In this document: one piece after another, positions 1-8,271 of the stretch
Numbering within the stretch: position 1 is the first letter of the stretch
Layout of the letters: the number at the start of each line of letters is the position of its first letter
NCBI GenBank assembly: GCA_947629545.1
Contig: CANREE010000013.1
Coordinates: forward strand, 1-44,568
DNA: 44,568 nucleotides
Reading direction: 5' to 3'
Source: an uncultured Lachnospiraceae bacterium
GTDB lineage: Bacteria > Bacillota > Clostridia > Lachnospirales > Lachnospiraceae
The notes under the pieces: model-generated
Seen by the model: only the letters and a program-made list of their open reading frames with translations
The model's database searches: none
Told to the model about the DNA's origin: nothing
Made by a program: the position numbers and the translations under genes

Positions 1-104
1 CTAAAATATAACACAAAAGAGGGATCTCTGCTTTATTAATTATTCAGTTGTAACACATGTATTGTAAACCTACAGTCTCGTAATGGCGGACTGCGAGGGC
101 AATA

Positions 105-133
105 TTTACAGATTACCGCTTTTTTGCTATACT
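105..133 (+). promoter_or_regulatory. Sigma-A promoter for scpA-scpB
   Basis: A -35 TTTACA (105-110) and a -10 TATACT (128-133) are separated by 17 nt, about 40 nt upstream of scpA. Nothing else recognisable lies in bases 1-104, which are moderately AT-rich. Confidence 0.7.
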
Positions 134-173
134 GAGAGAGTATGCGGACAGGCTGAAAGGAATTTTGGGGACA

Positions 174-974
174 ATGGGCGGCATATCCTACAAGCTGGAA
201 AATTTTGAAGGTCCTTTAGACCTGCTTCTCCATTTGATCGAGAAGAATAAAGTCAGTATTTACGATATACCTATCGTGCTGATCACGGAGCAGTATCTGG
301 AGTACGTCGGCCGTATGGAGACGGAGAATCTGGACGTGGTCAGCGAATTTCTTGTCATGGCGGCTACGCTGATCGATATCAAGGCGCGGATGCTTCTGCC
401 TGCCGATGAGGAAGAGGAAGACGGTGAGGGGGATCCGCGGGCGGAACTGGTGCGGCGGCTTCTGGAATACAAAATGTATAAGCAGATGGCCTTTCAGCTG
501 CAGGAGATGGAACAGGACGCGGAGAAACATTTCTATAAGGATCCGACCATACCGCGCGAGGTGGCCCGTTACGAGCCGCCGGTGGATCTCGACGCGCTTC
601 TTGACGGCCTGACCCTGGCAAAACTGCAAAGTATTTTCCAATCCGTCATGAAGCGTCAGAATGATCGCGTGGATCCGATCCGCAGCCGTTTCGGCGAGAT
701 CCCGAAAGAGCGGGTAAGCCTGGAGAAGAAGATCAGCTCGGTCATTGATTATGCCAGACAGAACCGGCGTTTCAGTTTCCGGCAGATGCTTTCCGGCCAG
801 AGGGACAGGGTGGAACTGGTAGTCACCTTTCTGGCGGTGCTGGAACTGATGCGCATGGGACGGATAAGGCTCACGCAGGCCGCGCTGTTTGACGATATGG
901 ACATTGAAGCGGTGGATACGGAAGGCGGTCTGGACGGACTCGACCTGGACGGTCTGGAAGATTTCGAGGGATAA
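174..974 (+). CDS. scpA: Segregation and condensation protein A
   Basis: This is the kleisin subunit of the SMC-ScpA-ScpB condensin that organises and segregates the chromosome. The family-typical N-terminus is present: FEGPLDLLLHLIEKNKV, followed by IYDIPI and a helical segment through EFLVMAATLIDIKARMLLP. The C-terminal winged-helix part (RRFSFRQML...VVTFLAVLELMRMGRI) binds the SMC head. The length of about 266 residues is normal. I chose the ATG at 174. A TTG at 165 in the same frame is possible because the AAAGG at 156-160 sits only 4 nt before it. scpB follows directly, so the two are co-transcribed. Confidence 0.95.
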   Translation: MGGISYKLENFEGPLDLLLHLIEKNKVSIYDIPIVLITEQYLEYVGRMETENLDVVSEFLVMAATLIDIKARMLLPADEEEEDGEGDPRAELVRRLLEYKMYKQMAFQLQEMEQDAEKHFYKDPTIPREVARYEPPVDLDALLDGLTLAKLQSIFQSVMKRQNDRVDPIRSRFGEIPKERVSLEKKISSVIDYARQNRRFSFRQMLSGQRDRVELVVTFLAVLELMRMGRIRLTQAALFDDMDIEAVDTEGGLDGLDLDGLEDFEG

Positions 975-985
975 AGGTGGCTGTG

Positions 986-1846
986 ATGGACAGAGAATGG
1001 GATGAGGAAACGTTTGATCTGGAGGCCATAATTGAGCGGCAGGAGGAGCTGGAAGCGGCGCTGGCCGCGGAAGAAGACGATACGCCGGAAGCGGGAGCAG
1101 AGGCTGCGGCGGAAGCGGATAATACCGGCTCTGCCGCAGAGGCGCCGGCTGAGGCGAAAGAAGATGCGGAAGACGCGCCGGAACCGGAAACTGCCGGGGA
1201 AGATGCGGTTTCCGGTGAAAAAGATACCCGTGAAACAGGGAAATATCCCGAGAGCGACTGGGAGGCAATCACAGAAGCGGTTTTATTTACCATGGGCAAG
1301 CCGGTGGAACTCGGACAGCTGGCGGCAGCGATCGACCGGGATGCAGACACGGCGCGTAAGGTCGTGGAAGAATTAAGCCGCCGTTATGACGAGGAGAACC
1401 GGGGGATGCAGATCATTCGTCTGGAGGACAGTTATCAGCTCTGCACCCGTGGACGTTTCTATGAGAACCTGATTCGTGTGGCGACAGCGCCCAGGCGCCA
1501 TGTCCTTACGGACGTGGCCTTAGAGACGTTGTCTATCATCGCCTATAAGCAACCGGTAACCCGCATGGAGATCGAGAAGATACGGGGCGTCAATTCGGAC
1601 CATGCGGTCAGCCGTCTGGTTGAATACGGTCTTGTCGATGAGATCGGACGTCTGGATGCGCCCGGCCGGCCGGCGCTTTTTGCGACGACTGAAGAATTTT
1701 TGCGGCGTTTCGGTATCGGTTCCACGGAAAATCTCCCCGCGCTGGATCCCGTGAGGGTCGAAGAGATCCGAAGCGAGGTGGAAGAGGAACTGCAGGTTGA
1801 CCTGAAGGAATTGGAAGCAAAAGACGGACAGGAAGCAGGTCTGTAA
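986..1846 (+). CDS. scpB: Segregation and condensation protein B
   Basis: This is the dimeric winged-helix partner of ScpA in the SMC complex. The core carries the diagnostic stretch EALETLSIIAYKQPVTRMEIEKIRG in variant form (ALETLSIIAYKQPVTR), then VNSDHAVSRLVEYGLVDEIGR and PGRPALFATTEEFLRRFGI. The first 90 or so residues are an acidic, alanine- and glutamate-rich low-complexity extension that precedes the core (starting near SDWEAITEAVLFTMGKPV). Such extensions occur in some clostridial ScpB proteins and are probably disordered. The ATG at 986 is preceded by AAAGGTGG at 5 nt; an in-frame GTG at 977 is the alternative. It starts 11 nt after the scpA stop. Confidence 0.95.
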   Translation: MDREWDEETFDLEAIIERQEELEAALAAEEDDTPEAGAEAAAEADNTGSAAEAPAEAKEDAEDAPEPETAGEDAVSGEKDTRETGKYPESDWEAITEAVLFTMGKPVELGQLAAAIDRDADTARKVVEELSRRYDEENRGMQIIRLEDSYQLCTRGRFYENLIRVATAPRRHVLTDVALETLSIIAYKQPVTRMEIEKIRGVNSDHAVSRLVEYGLVDEIGRLDAPGRPALFATTEEFLRRFGIGSTENLPALDPVRVEEIRSEVEEELQVDLKELEAKDGQEAGL

Positions 1847-1959
1847 TTCATAAAGTCTCTTTTATTTGGGCAAAATAACAATACGTGCCCGCAGTTTTTG
1901 TGCTTTTTATCATAAATTACAAAAAATTTCCGAAAAGGCTATCTAAATTTGCCATTTTG

Positions 1960-1968
1960 TGCTAGAAT
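1960..1968 (+). promoter_or_regulatory. Candidate extended -10 promoter for glgC-glgD
   Basis: TGC directly precedes TAGAAT (1963-1968), which fits an extended -10 element. No good -35 hexamer lies 17 nt upstream. The stretch 1847-1960 is AT-rich and shows no clear terminator hairpin after scpB. Confidence 0.4.
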
Positions 1969-2004
1969 CAACTTAACTCAACAATCTATGAGGGGGAGAT
2001 TATC

Positions 2005-3213
2005 ATGGCAAAAGAAATGATAGCAATGCTTCTTGCCGGCGGACAGGGTTCGCGTCTCTATACGCTGACCCAGAATCTGGCAAAACCCGCGGTTCCCTTC
2101 GGCGGAAAATACAGGATCATCGATTTTCCGTTGTCGAACTGCGTCAATTCCGGTATCGATACCGTGGGGATCCTGACCCAGTATCAGCCATTGGTCCTGA
2201 ATGAGTACATCGGCAACGGTCAGCCCTGGGATCTGGATCGTCTGCACGGAGGGGTCCATGTGCTTCCGCCTTATCAGCAGGCGTCCGGCTCCGACTGGTA
2301 TAAGGGTACGGCCAACGCCATCTACCAGAATATTTCATTCATCCAGAGATATGATCCGCAGTACGTGATCATTCTGTCAGGCGACCAGATCTGCAAGCAG
2401 GATTACAGCGATTTCCTGCGCTACCATAAGGAGAAGGGAGCGGAGTTTTCTGTGGCGGTCATGGAAGTGCCGTGGGAGGAGGCTTCCCGCTTCGGCATTA
2501 TGGTGGCTGACGAGAACGACCGGATCACCGAATTCCAGGAAAAGCCGAAGCAGCCCAAGTCCAATCTGGCTTCGATGGGCATCTACATTTTCAACTGGGA
2601 TATTCTGAAGCAGTATCTGGAGGAGGATGAGGCGGATCCGAATTCAGAGAATGATTTCGGCAAGAACATCATCCCGAACCTGTTCAGGGACAACCGGAAG
2701 ATGTACGCCTACCATTTCAGCGGCTACTGGAAGGATGTCGGAACCATTTCCTCCCTCTGGGAAGCGAATATGGAGGTCCTGGATCCGGAGCACAGCGGCA
2801 TCAACCTCTTTGACGACGACTGGAAGATCTACAGCCGCAACAGCGGCATGCCCGGCCACAAGATCGGCAAGAACGGTGTCGTGGAGAATTCCATGATCAC
2901 CGACGGCTGCCGCATCTACGGCAAGGTGAAGCATTCCATCCTGTTCGCCGGCGTGCAGGTGGAGGAAGGCGCGGAAGTCGAGGACGCCGTCGTTATGGGC
3001 GGCACTGTCATCCGTTCCGGCGCGGTGGTGAAGCACTGTATCATTGCGGAGAATGTGGAGATCGGCGAGAATGCCGTCGTCGGCGCGATGCCGTCCGGAG
3101 ATGAGAAGGGCGTGGCTACCGTGGGCAATAACGTATTTATCGGCGACGGTGCCAAGATCGGCCCCAGCGCCATGGTCAGGAATAATGTGAAAGGCGGTGA
3201 GGAGCAGTGGTAA
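2005..3213 (+). CDS. glgC: Glucose-1-phosphate adenylyltransferase, catalytic subunit
   Basis: It makes ADP-glucose from glucose-1-phosphate and ATP, the committed step of bacterial glycogen synthesis. The N-terminal nucleotidyltransferase motif [14 protein letters not shown] and the substrate region [19 protein letters not shown] are intact. [22 protein letters not shown] and [11 protein letters not shown] also match the family. The C-terminal third is a left-handed beta-helix with hexapeptide repeats ([17 protein letters not shown]). The 402-residue length is normal. A GAGGGGGAG ribosome binding site precedes the ATG. The stop overlaps the start of glgD by 7 nt, indicating translational coupling. 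Confidence 0.96.
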   Translation: MAKEMIAMLLAGGQGSRLYTLTQNLAKPAVPFGGKYRIIDFPLSNCVNSGIDTVGILTQYQPLVLNEYIGNGQPWDLDRLHGGVHVLPPYQQASGSDWYKGTANAIYQNISFIQRYDPQYVIILSGDQICKQDYSDFLRYHKEKGAEFSVAVMEVPWEEASRFGIMVADENDRITEFQEKPKQPKSNLASMGIYIFNWDILKQYLEEDEADPNSENDFGKNIIPNLFRDNRKMYAYHFSGYWKDVGTISSLWEANMEVLDPEHSGINLFDDDWKIYSRNSGMPGHKIGKNGVVENSMITDGCRIYGKVKHSILFAGVQVEEGAEVEDAVVMGGTVIRSGAVVKHCIIAENVEIGENAVVGAMPSGDEKGVATVGNNVFIGDGAKIGPSAMVRNNVKGGEEQW

Positions 3214-4352
3214 AGTCCAACGCAGATGTATTGGGAGTTCTGTTCCCGAACAGTTATGATTCTCTGGTACCGGAGCTGGTGAACGAACGTCTGATGGCCT
3301 CGATCCCCTTCGGCGGCCGTTACCGTATCGTGGATTTTGTGCTTTCCAGCATGGTGAACTGCGGCATCGACAACATTTCCCTGATCGTCCGCAGGAATTA
3401 CCATTCGCTGATGGATCATCTGGGATCCGGCCGTGAATGGGATCTGGCCCGCAAGAACGGCGGTCTGAATATCATCCCGCCTTTCGCGCAGAAGACGGTG
3501 AAGCTCTATAACGGCCGCGTGGAAGCGCTGGCAAGCATTCTGGATTTTCTGCGCACGCAGAAGGAGACTTATGTGGTCCTGGCGGATACCAATATTATCG
3601 CCAATTTTGATTTCAACAAGCTGATCGATCAGCATATCAAAACCGGCGCGGATGTGACGGTTGCCTATACGAGGCAGGAGATTCCGGCTTCCGCCAAGGC
3701 GGTCCACGGCCAGGGCATCGATCTGTATTACACGATCGACATGGATGCGGACAAGCGCGTGACCTATATGTATATGAATCCGACGCAGGACGGCGTCACG
3801 AATTTCTGCATGAATTACTATGTGATCAACCGTGAGCTGCTGATCGAGATGATCAATGTATCCAGCGTCCGCGGCATGCAGTTCTTTGAGCGTGATATGC
3901 TTGCCCCGCATCTGGACAAGGTGAAGGTCTACGGTTATCAGTATGACGGCTATGTGGCGCGCATCAGCGATCTGAAGAGCTACTATGACGAGAATATGCG
4001 GCTTCTTGACGACGCGAATCTGGACGCGCTGTTCGGACCCAGCACGATTTATACGAAGATTCGTGACGACAATCCGACCCGTTACATCGAAGGGGCGAAG
4101 GCGGAGAATGTGCTGGTGGCTGACGGCTGCATCATCGAGGGCGAGATCGAGAACTGCATCCTGTTCAGGGGCGTGCAGGTCGGAAAGGGCGCCAAGGTGA
4201 AGAATTCGATCCTGATGCAGGATACGGTCATCGAGGCTGGCGCTGACGTCGAGTATGTGATCACCGACAAGAAGGTGACGATCACGGCCGGGAAGGAACT
4301 GCGGGGGACAGACAGTTTCCCGGTGTATATCGCGAAGCATAAGGTCGTGTAG
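3207..4352 (+). CDS. glgD: GlgD, regulatory paralogue of glucose-1-phosphate adenylyltransferase
   Basis: GlgD forms a hetero-oligomer with GlgC in Firmicutes and modulates ADP-glucose synthesis. The protein resembles GlgC throughout: [19 protein letters not shown], then a C-terminal beta-helix with [16 protein letters not shown]. It lacks the GlgC catalytic loop: the N-terminus reads [18 protein letters not shown] instead of [13 protein letters not shown], which is the hallmark of the GlgD subgroup. It starts with GTG at 3207, inside the end of glgC, so the two are coupled. Confidence 0.93.
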   Translation: MVKSNADVLGVLFPNSYDSLVPELVNERLMASIPFGGRYRIVDFVLSSMVNCGIDNISLIVRRNYHSLMDHLGSGREWDLARKNGGLNIIPPFAQKTVKLYNGRVEALASILDFLRTQKETYVVLADTNIIANFDFNKLIDQHIKTGADVTVAYTRQEIPASAKAVHGQGIDLYYTIDMDADKRVTYMYMNPTQDGVTNFCMNYYVINRELLIEMINVSSVRGMQFFERDMLAPHLDKVKVYGYQYDGYVARISDLKSYYDENMRLLDDANLDALFGPSTIYTKIRDDNPTRYIEGAKAENVLVADGCIIEGEIENCILFRGVQVGKGAKVKNSILMQDTVIEAGADVEYVITDKKVTITAGKELRGTDSFPVYIAKHKVV

Positions 4353-4372
4353 AATTTTGGAAGAATGTCCAT

Positions 4373-4470
4373 AAAATGCCCGTTTTCGGGGCGGCAGGAC
4401 TTTTTGGTTCTGCCTGTTTCCGGGCCCATGATTTGTATGCATGGGCCCGGAACCCGAAGGCGGGCATTTT
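4373..4470. terminator. Cloverleaf-like bidirectional terminator between glgD and nhaC
   Basis: An outer perfect 10-bp stem pairs AAAATGCCCG (4373-4382) with CGGGCATTTT (4461-4470). It encloses two further hairpins. One pairs GGCAGGAC (4393-4400) with GTTCTGCC (4407-4414). The other is an 11-bp perfect stem, CCGGGCCCATG (4420-4430) with CATGGGCCCGG (4440-4450). The A-run at one end and the T-run at the other let the structure terminate both glgD and the convergent antiporter gene. Confidence 0.75.
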
Positions 4471-4520
4471 CCGTAAGGTGCAAAGACGGCTTTTGTGCCG
4501 TCCGGCTGCGGCGTATTGGT

Positions 4521-6191
4521 TTACGTCGTATTAATGGTTTTTGACGTCTTGACCAGACGGTTCGCAGCGATGATCACTCCGGCCAGAAGAACCAGTGTCA
4601 CCGGCAGCGCGGTCATTGCAAGGGGACTGTCCGTAAAATATCCGATTACGCCCGCCAGCAGATATCCGGCCGCGCACACGCCTGCGACCGTGAAAGCGTA
4701 GGGAATCTGCGTCGTTACGTGATTCACGTGATTGGAATGCGCGCCGGCAGAGGCCATGATCGTCGTGTCTGAGATCGGGGAGCAGTGGTCGCCGCAGACT
4801 GCGCCGGCGAGACAGGCGGCGATGCCGATGACAAGCATTTCGTAGGAATCCGTAAATACATTGCATACAATGGGGATCAGGATGGAGAATGTTCCCCAGC
4901 TGGTTCCTGTCGAGAAGGCCAGAAACACCGATACAATGAAAATGATGCAGGGCAGGAAGATCCGGAGCGTTCCCGCGGAAGCGGCTACCACATCATGGAT
5001 ATAAAGATTTGCCCCCAGAAGACCGGTCATGCCGGAAAGGTTCCAGGCCATGATCAGGATGATCATCGGCGCACACATGGAGCGGAAGCCTGCGGGAAGG
5101 CATTCCATGAATTCCGGGAAAGTAACCACGCCGCGAACCATATAGAGAAAGAATGTGAAGATCAGCGTGATCAGGCTGCCATAGACCAGTCCCATAGCGG
5201 AATTGGAATTTGCGAACGCGTCGATAAAGCCTGCGCCTTCAAAGAACCCGCCGGTATAGACGATTCCGATGATGCAGGTGACGATCAGAACGGCTACAGG
5301 CAATACCAGATCGATCACGCCGCCCTTGGATGAGGGGATCTCGTCATCCGCGTCCTGATAGGGGCGGTCGGCTGTGGTGAAAAGGTCGCCTTTTGCGGCA
5401 TTGTCCTCATGGAGTTTCATCGGGCCGTAATCCAGCTTAAGGGTCACGATCAGAAGCATCATCAGAAGGGTCCCAAGCGCATAGAAATTGTAGGGAATGG
5501 TGCGCAGGAACATCTCAAAACCATTGATCCCAAGCTCTTCCGGAACGGAGTATGTAACTGCGGCGGCCCAGCTGGAGATCGGCGCGATGATGCAGACCGG
5601 CGCAGCGGTGGAATCGATCAGGTAGGCCAGTTTGGCACGGGATACCTGATGGCGGTCTGTCACCGGCCGGATCACGGAACCGACGGTCATGCAGTTGAAG
5701 CCATCGTCTACGAAGATCAGTACGCCCAGGGCGATCGCTGCAAGCTGTGCACCGACTTTGCTGTGAATATGTTTTGACGCCCAGCGTCCGAAAGCTGCGG
5801 AACCTCCGGCTTTGTTCATCAGTGCGACCAGTGTCGCCAGAAGTACCACGAATACCAGAATGCTGGCATTTTGCTGGGTGGCGATTTTATTTACAAGGCC
5901 GCCCTCGTCGTTGTAGAGGATCGTCTGAAGGGTCAGTCCAAGGTTTCCGTTGGCATAGAGCAGACCGCCGGTGACGATTCCCATGAATAAAGAGAAATAG
6001 ACCTCTTTTGTGATCAGCGCCAGACTGATGGCGACTACGGGCGGAAGCAGAGACCAGACGGTCTGGTAGACATAGGGCATATGATCCTCAGAGGCCACAG
6101 CCGGCGTCTGCAAGGTGCGGAGAACCAGAATAAGGGCCGCAGCCAGCACGGCCAGCCAGATCCAGATTCTTGATTTCTTTGGAATATTCAT
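4521..6191 (-). CDS. Na+/H+ antiporter NhaC family protein
   Basis: This is an integral membrane protein of 556 residues with about a dozen hydrophobic segments. Family features are SLLPPVVAISLALITKEVYFSLFMGI near the N-terminus, LIFVDDGFNCMTVGSVIRPV in the first half, and FSTGTSWGTFSILIPIV plus CGDHCSPISDTTIMASAGA in the second half. These last two match the duplicated ion-transport motifs of the NhaC group. It probably exchanges sodium for protons, although some relatives carry organic solutes. It has its own promoter, divergent from the barnase operon, and an AAAGGGGGAA ribosome binding site. Confidence 0.9.
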   Translation of the reverse strand: MNIPKKSRIWIWLAVLAAALILVLRTLQTPAVASEDHMPYVYQTVWSLLPPVVAISLALITKEVYFSLFMGIVTGGLLYANGNLGLTLQTILYNDEGGLVNKIATQQNASILVFVVLLATLVALMNKAGGSAAFGRWASKHIHSKVGAQLAAIALGVLIFVDDGFNCMTVGSVIRPVTDRHQVSRAKLAYLIDSTAAPVCIIAPISSWAAAVTYSVPEELGINGFEMFLRTIPYNFYALGTLLMMLLIVTLKLDYGPMKLHEDNAAKGDLFTTADRPYQDADDEIPSSKGGVIDLVLPVAVLIVTCIIGIVYTGGFFEGAGFIDAFANSNSAMGLVYGSLITLIFTFFLYMVRGVVTFPEFMECLPAGFRSMCAPMIILIMAWNLSGMTGLLGANLYIHDVVAASAGTLRIFLPCIIFIVSVFLAFSTGTSWGTFSILIPIVCNVFTDSYEMLVIGIAACLAGAVCGDHCSPISDTTIMASAGAHSNHVNHVTTQIPYAFTVAGVCAAGYLLAGVIGYFTDSPLAMTALPVTLVLLAGVIIAANRLVKTSKTINTT

Positions 6192-6224
6192 AGTGAAATT
6201 CCCCCTTTCTTACTATACCTTACC

Positions 6225-6253
6225 ATTATAGTATGATATACTGCTTTGTGCAA
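6225..6253 (-). promoter_or_regulatory. Sigma-A promoter for the NhaC-family gene
   Basis: On the minus strand a -35 TTGCAC (6253-6248) and a perfect -10 TATAAT (6230-6225) are separated by 17 nt. Confidence 0.75.
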
Positions 6254-6264
6254 CAGAAAAGTTC

Positions 6265-6293
6265 TTGACATTGTGTGGCGGTGATTTTATGAT
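6265..6293 (+). promoter_or_regulatory. Sigma-A promoter for the barnase-barstar operon
   Basis: A perfect -35 TTGACA (6265-6270), a 17-nt spacer and a -10 TATGAT (6288-6293) lie upstream of the lipoprotein gene. Only 11 nt separate it from the -35 of the divergent antiporter promoter, so a single bound protein could affect both. Confidence 0.8.
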
Positions 6294-6335
6294 TGTTATG
6301 GTAAGATTGGCGAAGTGCAGGTGCGAGGTATGCGA

Positions 6336-7226
6336 ATGAAACGTTATGCGGTGCTTTTGTGGGTAATGCTGATGTCGGTCTGCCTGGTTCTGGGCGGCTG
6401 CGGCGCAGGCGACGCAGCGGTTTGGTCCGACAGCGGAGAAACCCTGGATTTTTGGGCAGGAGCTGCGGAAGGGGATACTGCGGAATCGGCGGAGGATAAG
6501 ACCGGCAGTACGGACATGGAAGGTCCGGCAGACGACGCCCCGGGCGCTGGAGTCCAGGCAGACGGTGCCCCGAGGACCGAAGTCCAGTCAGATGACGTCC
6601 TGAGCACTGGAGTCCAGTCAGACGATGCCCTCCTGGGCGCTGGAGTCCAGTCAGACGACGCCCTGAGGGCAGAAGTCCAGTCAGACGACGCCCTGAGGGC
6701 AGAAGTCCAGTCAGACGGTGCTCCGAGCACCGAAGTCCAGTCAGACGACGCCCTGGGCGCTGGAGTCCAGTCAGGCGGCGCCCTGAGCGCCAAAGTACCG
6801 GCAGACGCTGAAGCCGCAGAAAGTGTGGATGTGGAGCAGACCGGTCAGGGAAGCGGAATATCCGTTGCGTACGGCGAAGCGTACGACGATCCGGATCATG
6901 TAGCGCTGTATATTCATCTCTATGGCGAGCTTCCGTCCAATTATATCACAAAAAACGAAGCCCGTGACCTTGGCTGGGATTCCGGTAAGGGGAATTTGTG
7001 GGAGATCGTACCAGGCGCAAGCATCGGCGGCGACCGTTTCGGGAACCGTGAAGGTCTGCTACCGGAGAAGAAGGGCCGCAAGTATTATGAATGCGATGTT
7101 AATTATGAGGGCGGCTATCGCGGCGGCGAACGGATCGTCTACAGTAGCGACGGTCTGGTGTATTATTCCGAGGATCATTATGAGAATTTTGAACTATGGT
7201 ATGATGAGGAGGGGCCGGCAGAATGA
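6336..7226 (+). CDS. Secreted lipoprotein with C-terminal barnase-type ribonuclease domain
   Basis: The N-terminus is a lipoprotein signal (KRYAVLLWVMLMSVCLVLGGC) with lipobox LGGC, so the mature protein should be anchored outside the membrane. A low-complexity linker follows, with eight roughly 10-residue repeats of the type VQSDDALRAE. The last 110 or so residues align with barnase without gaps around the active site. Equivalents of barnase Lys27, Glu73, Arg83, Arg87 and His102 are K206, E252, R262, R266 and H281. The conserved landmarks NYITKNEARDLGW, SIGGDRFGNREG, IVYSSD and EDHYENF are present. It is therefore predicted to be an active RNase. The ATG at 6336 is 7 nt after GCGAGG; an in-frame ATG at 6330 and a GTG at 6315 are less likely. 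The barstar gene overlaps its stop by 4 nt. Confidence 0.93.
   Translation: MKRYAVLLWVMLMSVCLVLGGCGAGDAAVWSDSGETLDFWAGAAEGDTAESAEDKTGSTDMEGPADDAPGAGVQADGAPRTEVQSDDVLSTGVQSDDALLGAGVQSDDALRAEVQSDDALRAEVQSDGAPSTEVQSDDALGAGVQSGGALSAKVPADAEAAESVDVEQTGQGSGISVAYGEAYDDPDHVALYIHLYGELPSNYITKNEARDLGWDSGKGNLWEIVPGASIGGDRFGNREGLLPEKKGRKYYECDVNYEGGYRGGERIVYSSDGLVYYSEDHYENFELWYDEEGPAE
6552..6794 (+). repeat. In-frame tandem repeat, about eight 30-nt units
   Basis: The unit begins with GTCCAGTCAGACGACGCCCT and encodes VQSDDALxAx. One unit has an extra codon (VQSDDALLGAG), and two adjacent central units are identical. All changes keep the frame, so copy number may vary by slippage while the RNase domain stays in frame. 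Confidence 0.9.
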
Positions 7227-7615
7227 GAAAGATTACGCTTGATTTCAGAGGCCTGCCCGGCGAGGCGGAGCTTACGAGAAGAGAGATCCATGAATATATC
7301 GCCGGGAAAATGAGCTTTCCGGCTTATTACGGACACAATCTGGACGCGCTTTACGACTGCCTGACTGATATCACCGAGCCGACGGCGGTCGGCATTGTGG
7401 CTCCGATGCTCCCGCAGGATCCGGAGGAGGCGCTATCAATGGAATGCGCGGCGGCAGGGCGGGAAGGAAAACCCCGACGGGGGAAGGATTTTGACGCCCT
7501 GAATTATTTTGTCAGGGTGCGCAAGACCTTTGCCGACGCGGAGGCGGATAACCCGAATCTGGCGGTATTTGATTTGATGAAGATGGAAGATGCCGGAGGC
7601 ATAAATATTCCGTAA
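7223..7615 (+). CDS. Barstar family RNase inhibitor (immunity protein)
   Basis: This is the cytoplasmic inhibitor of the preceding barnase. The stretch FPAYYGHNLDALYDCLTD matches the barnase-binding helix of barstar: Y35, D41 and D45 correspond to barstar Tyr29, Asp35 and Asp39. It has no signal peptide. At 130 residues it is about 40 longer than classic barstar; the extra part includes a basic insert (GREGKPRRGKDF) before the C-terminal strand. Its ATG overlaps the RNase stop (ATGA), which fits coupled toxin-inhibitor synthesis. Confidence 0.9.
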   Translation: MRKITLDFRGLPGEAELTRREIHEYIAGKMSFPAYYGHNLDALYDCLTDITEPTAVGIVAPMLPQDPEEALSMECAAAGREGKPRRGKDFDALNYFVRVRKTFADAEADNPNLAVFDLMKMEDAGGINIP

Positions 7616-7630
7616 AGTCCGGGAGCAGCC

Positions 7631-8068
7631 CTATCTGGGGGTGTATCCCGGCTTTTCCATCTGGTCCCTCACCAGATCGGATAACGTTACCTGGTCTACG
7701 ACCTGGCTGATCGCGTCATCGATCCGCTTCCAGAGCGACAGGGTGGAGCAGGTATCCCAGTAGTTGCACTGCGGTTTTTCATCTCCGCTTAAACATGCCA
7801 CCGGGGCCAGGTCGCCTTCCATCAGTCGCAGGATCATGCCGGCTGTGTATTCCTGAGGGTCTTTTGTCAGTTTATAACCGCCCTTTGCCCCCCGGACGCT
7901 GACAACGAAGCCTGCTTTCATCAGAACGGACACGATCTGCTCCAGATACTTTTCCGAGATGCCGTGGCGGGCGGCTACTTGACTGAGTTTGGTGCATTCG
8001 TCGGGGTGCAGGGCAAATTCTACCATCATTCGAAGGGCATATTGACCCTTGGTGGAGATCTTCATCAT
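7631..8068 (-). CDS. Rrf2 family transcriptional regulator
   Basis: The protein has 145 residues, with the Rrf2 winged-helix start MKISTKGQYALRMMVEFA, the recognition region ISEKYLEQIVSVLMKAGFVVSVRGAKGGYKL and a C-terminal dimer helix. Three cysteines, C92, C101 and C107 (C-x8-C-x5-C), sit where Fe-S members such as IscR carry cluster ligands, so an Fe-S sensor is plausible. No iscS/nifU genes are nearby. The start is taken at the double ATG (8068/8065), which matches the family; longer in-frame extensions have no support. It is divergent from nadE, so the 200-bp gap may hold its operator. Confidence 0.9.
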   Translation of the reverse strand: MMKISTKGQYALRMMVEFALHPDECTKLSQVAARHGISEKYLEQIVSVLMKAGFVVSVRGAKGGYKLTKDPQEYTAGMILRLMEGDLAPVACLSGDEKPQCNYWDTCSTLSLWKRIDDAISQVVDQVTLSDLVRDQMEKPGYTPR

Positions 8069-8271
8069 GGTTATGAGCCTCATTTCTGTACGTTTGTTTC
8101 TGCCGATCATCATACGATGAAAATCCGGTCTGCTGCTTTCTATCATACAGGAAAAGACGTGAAAAGTAAACTTCCATTTTCGCGGAAAATAGTGTATACT
8201 ATCCACAGGAAAAGCCGTGTTTTCGGAAGGAACGGCAGACAAACCAACAAAGACATGAAAGGAACGGTACC

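Noticed and set aside
216-1268. A 350-codon minus-strand frame across scpA and scpB
   Set aside because: Both plus-strand genes are clear family members. The antisense product is Pro/Arg/Leu-rich with no motif.
4785-5333. Plus-strand ORF of 182 codons within the antiporter gene
   Set aside because: It is antisense to a membrane protein whose motifs are clear. The product is a charged low-complexity sequence with no family signs.
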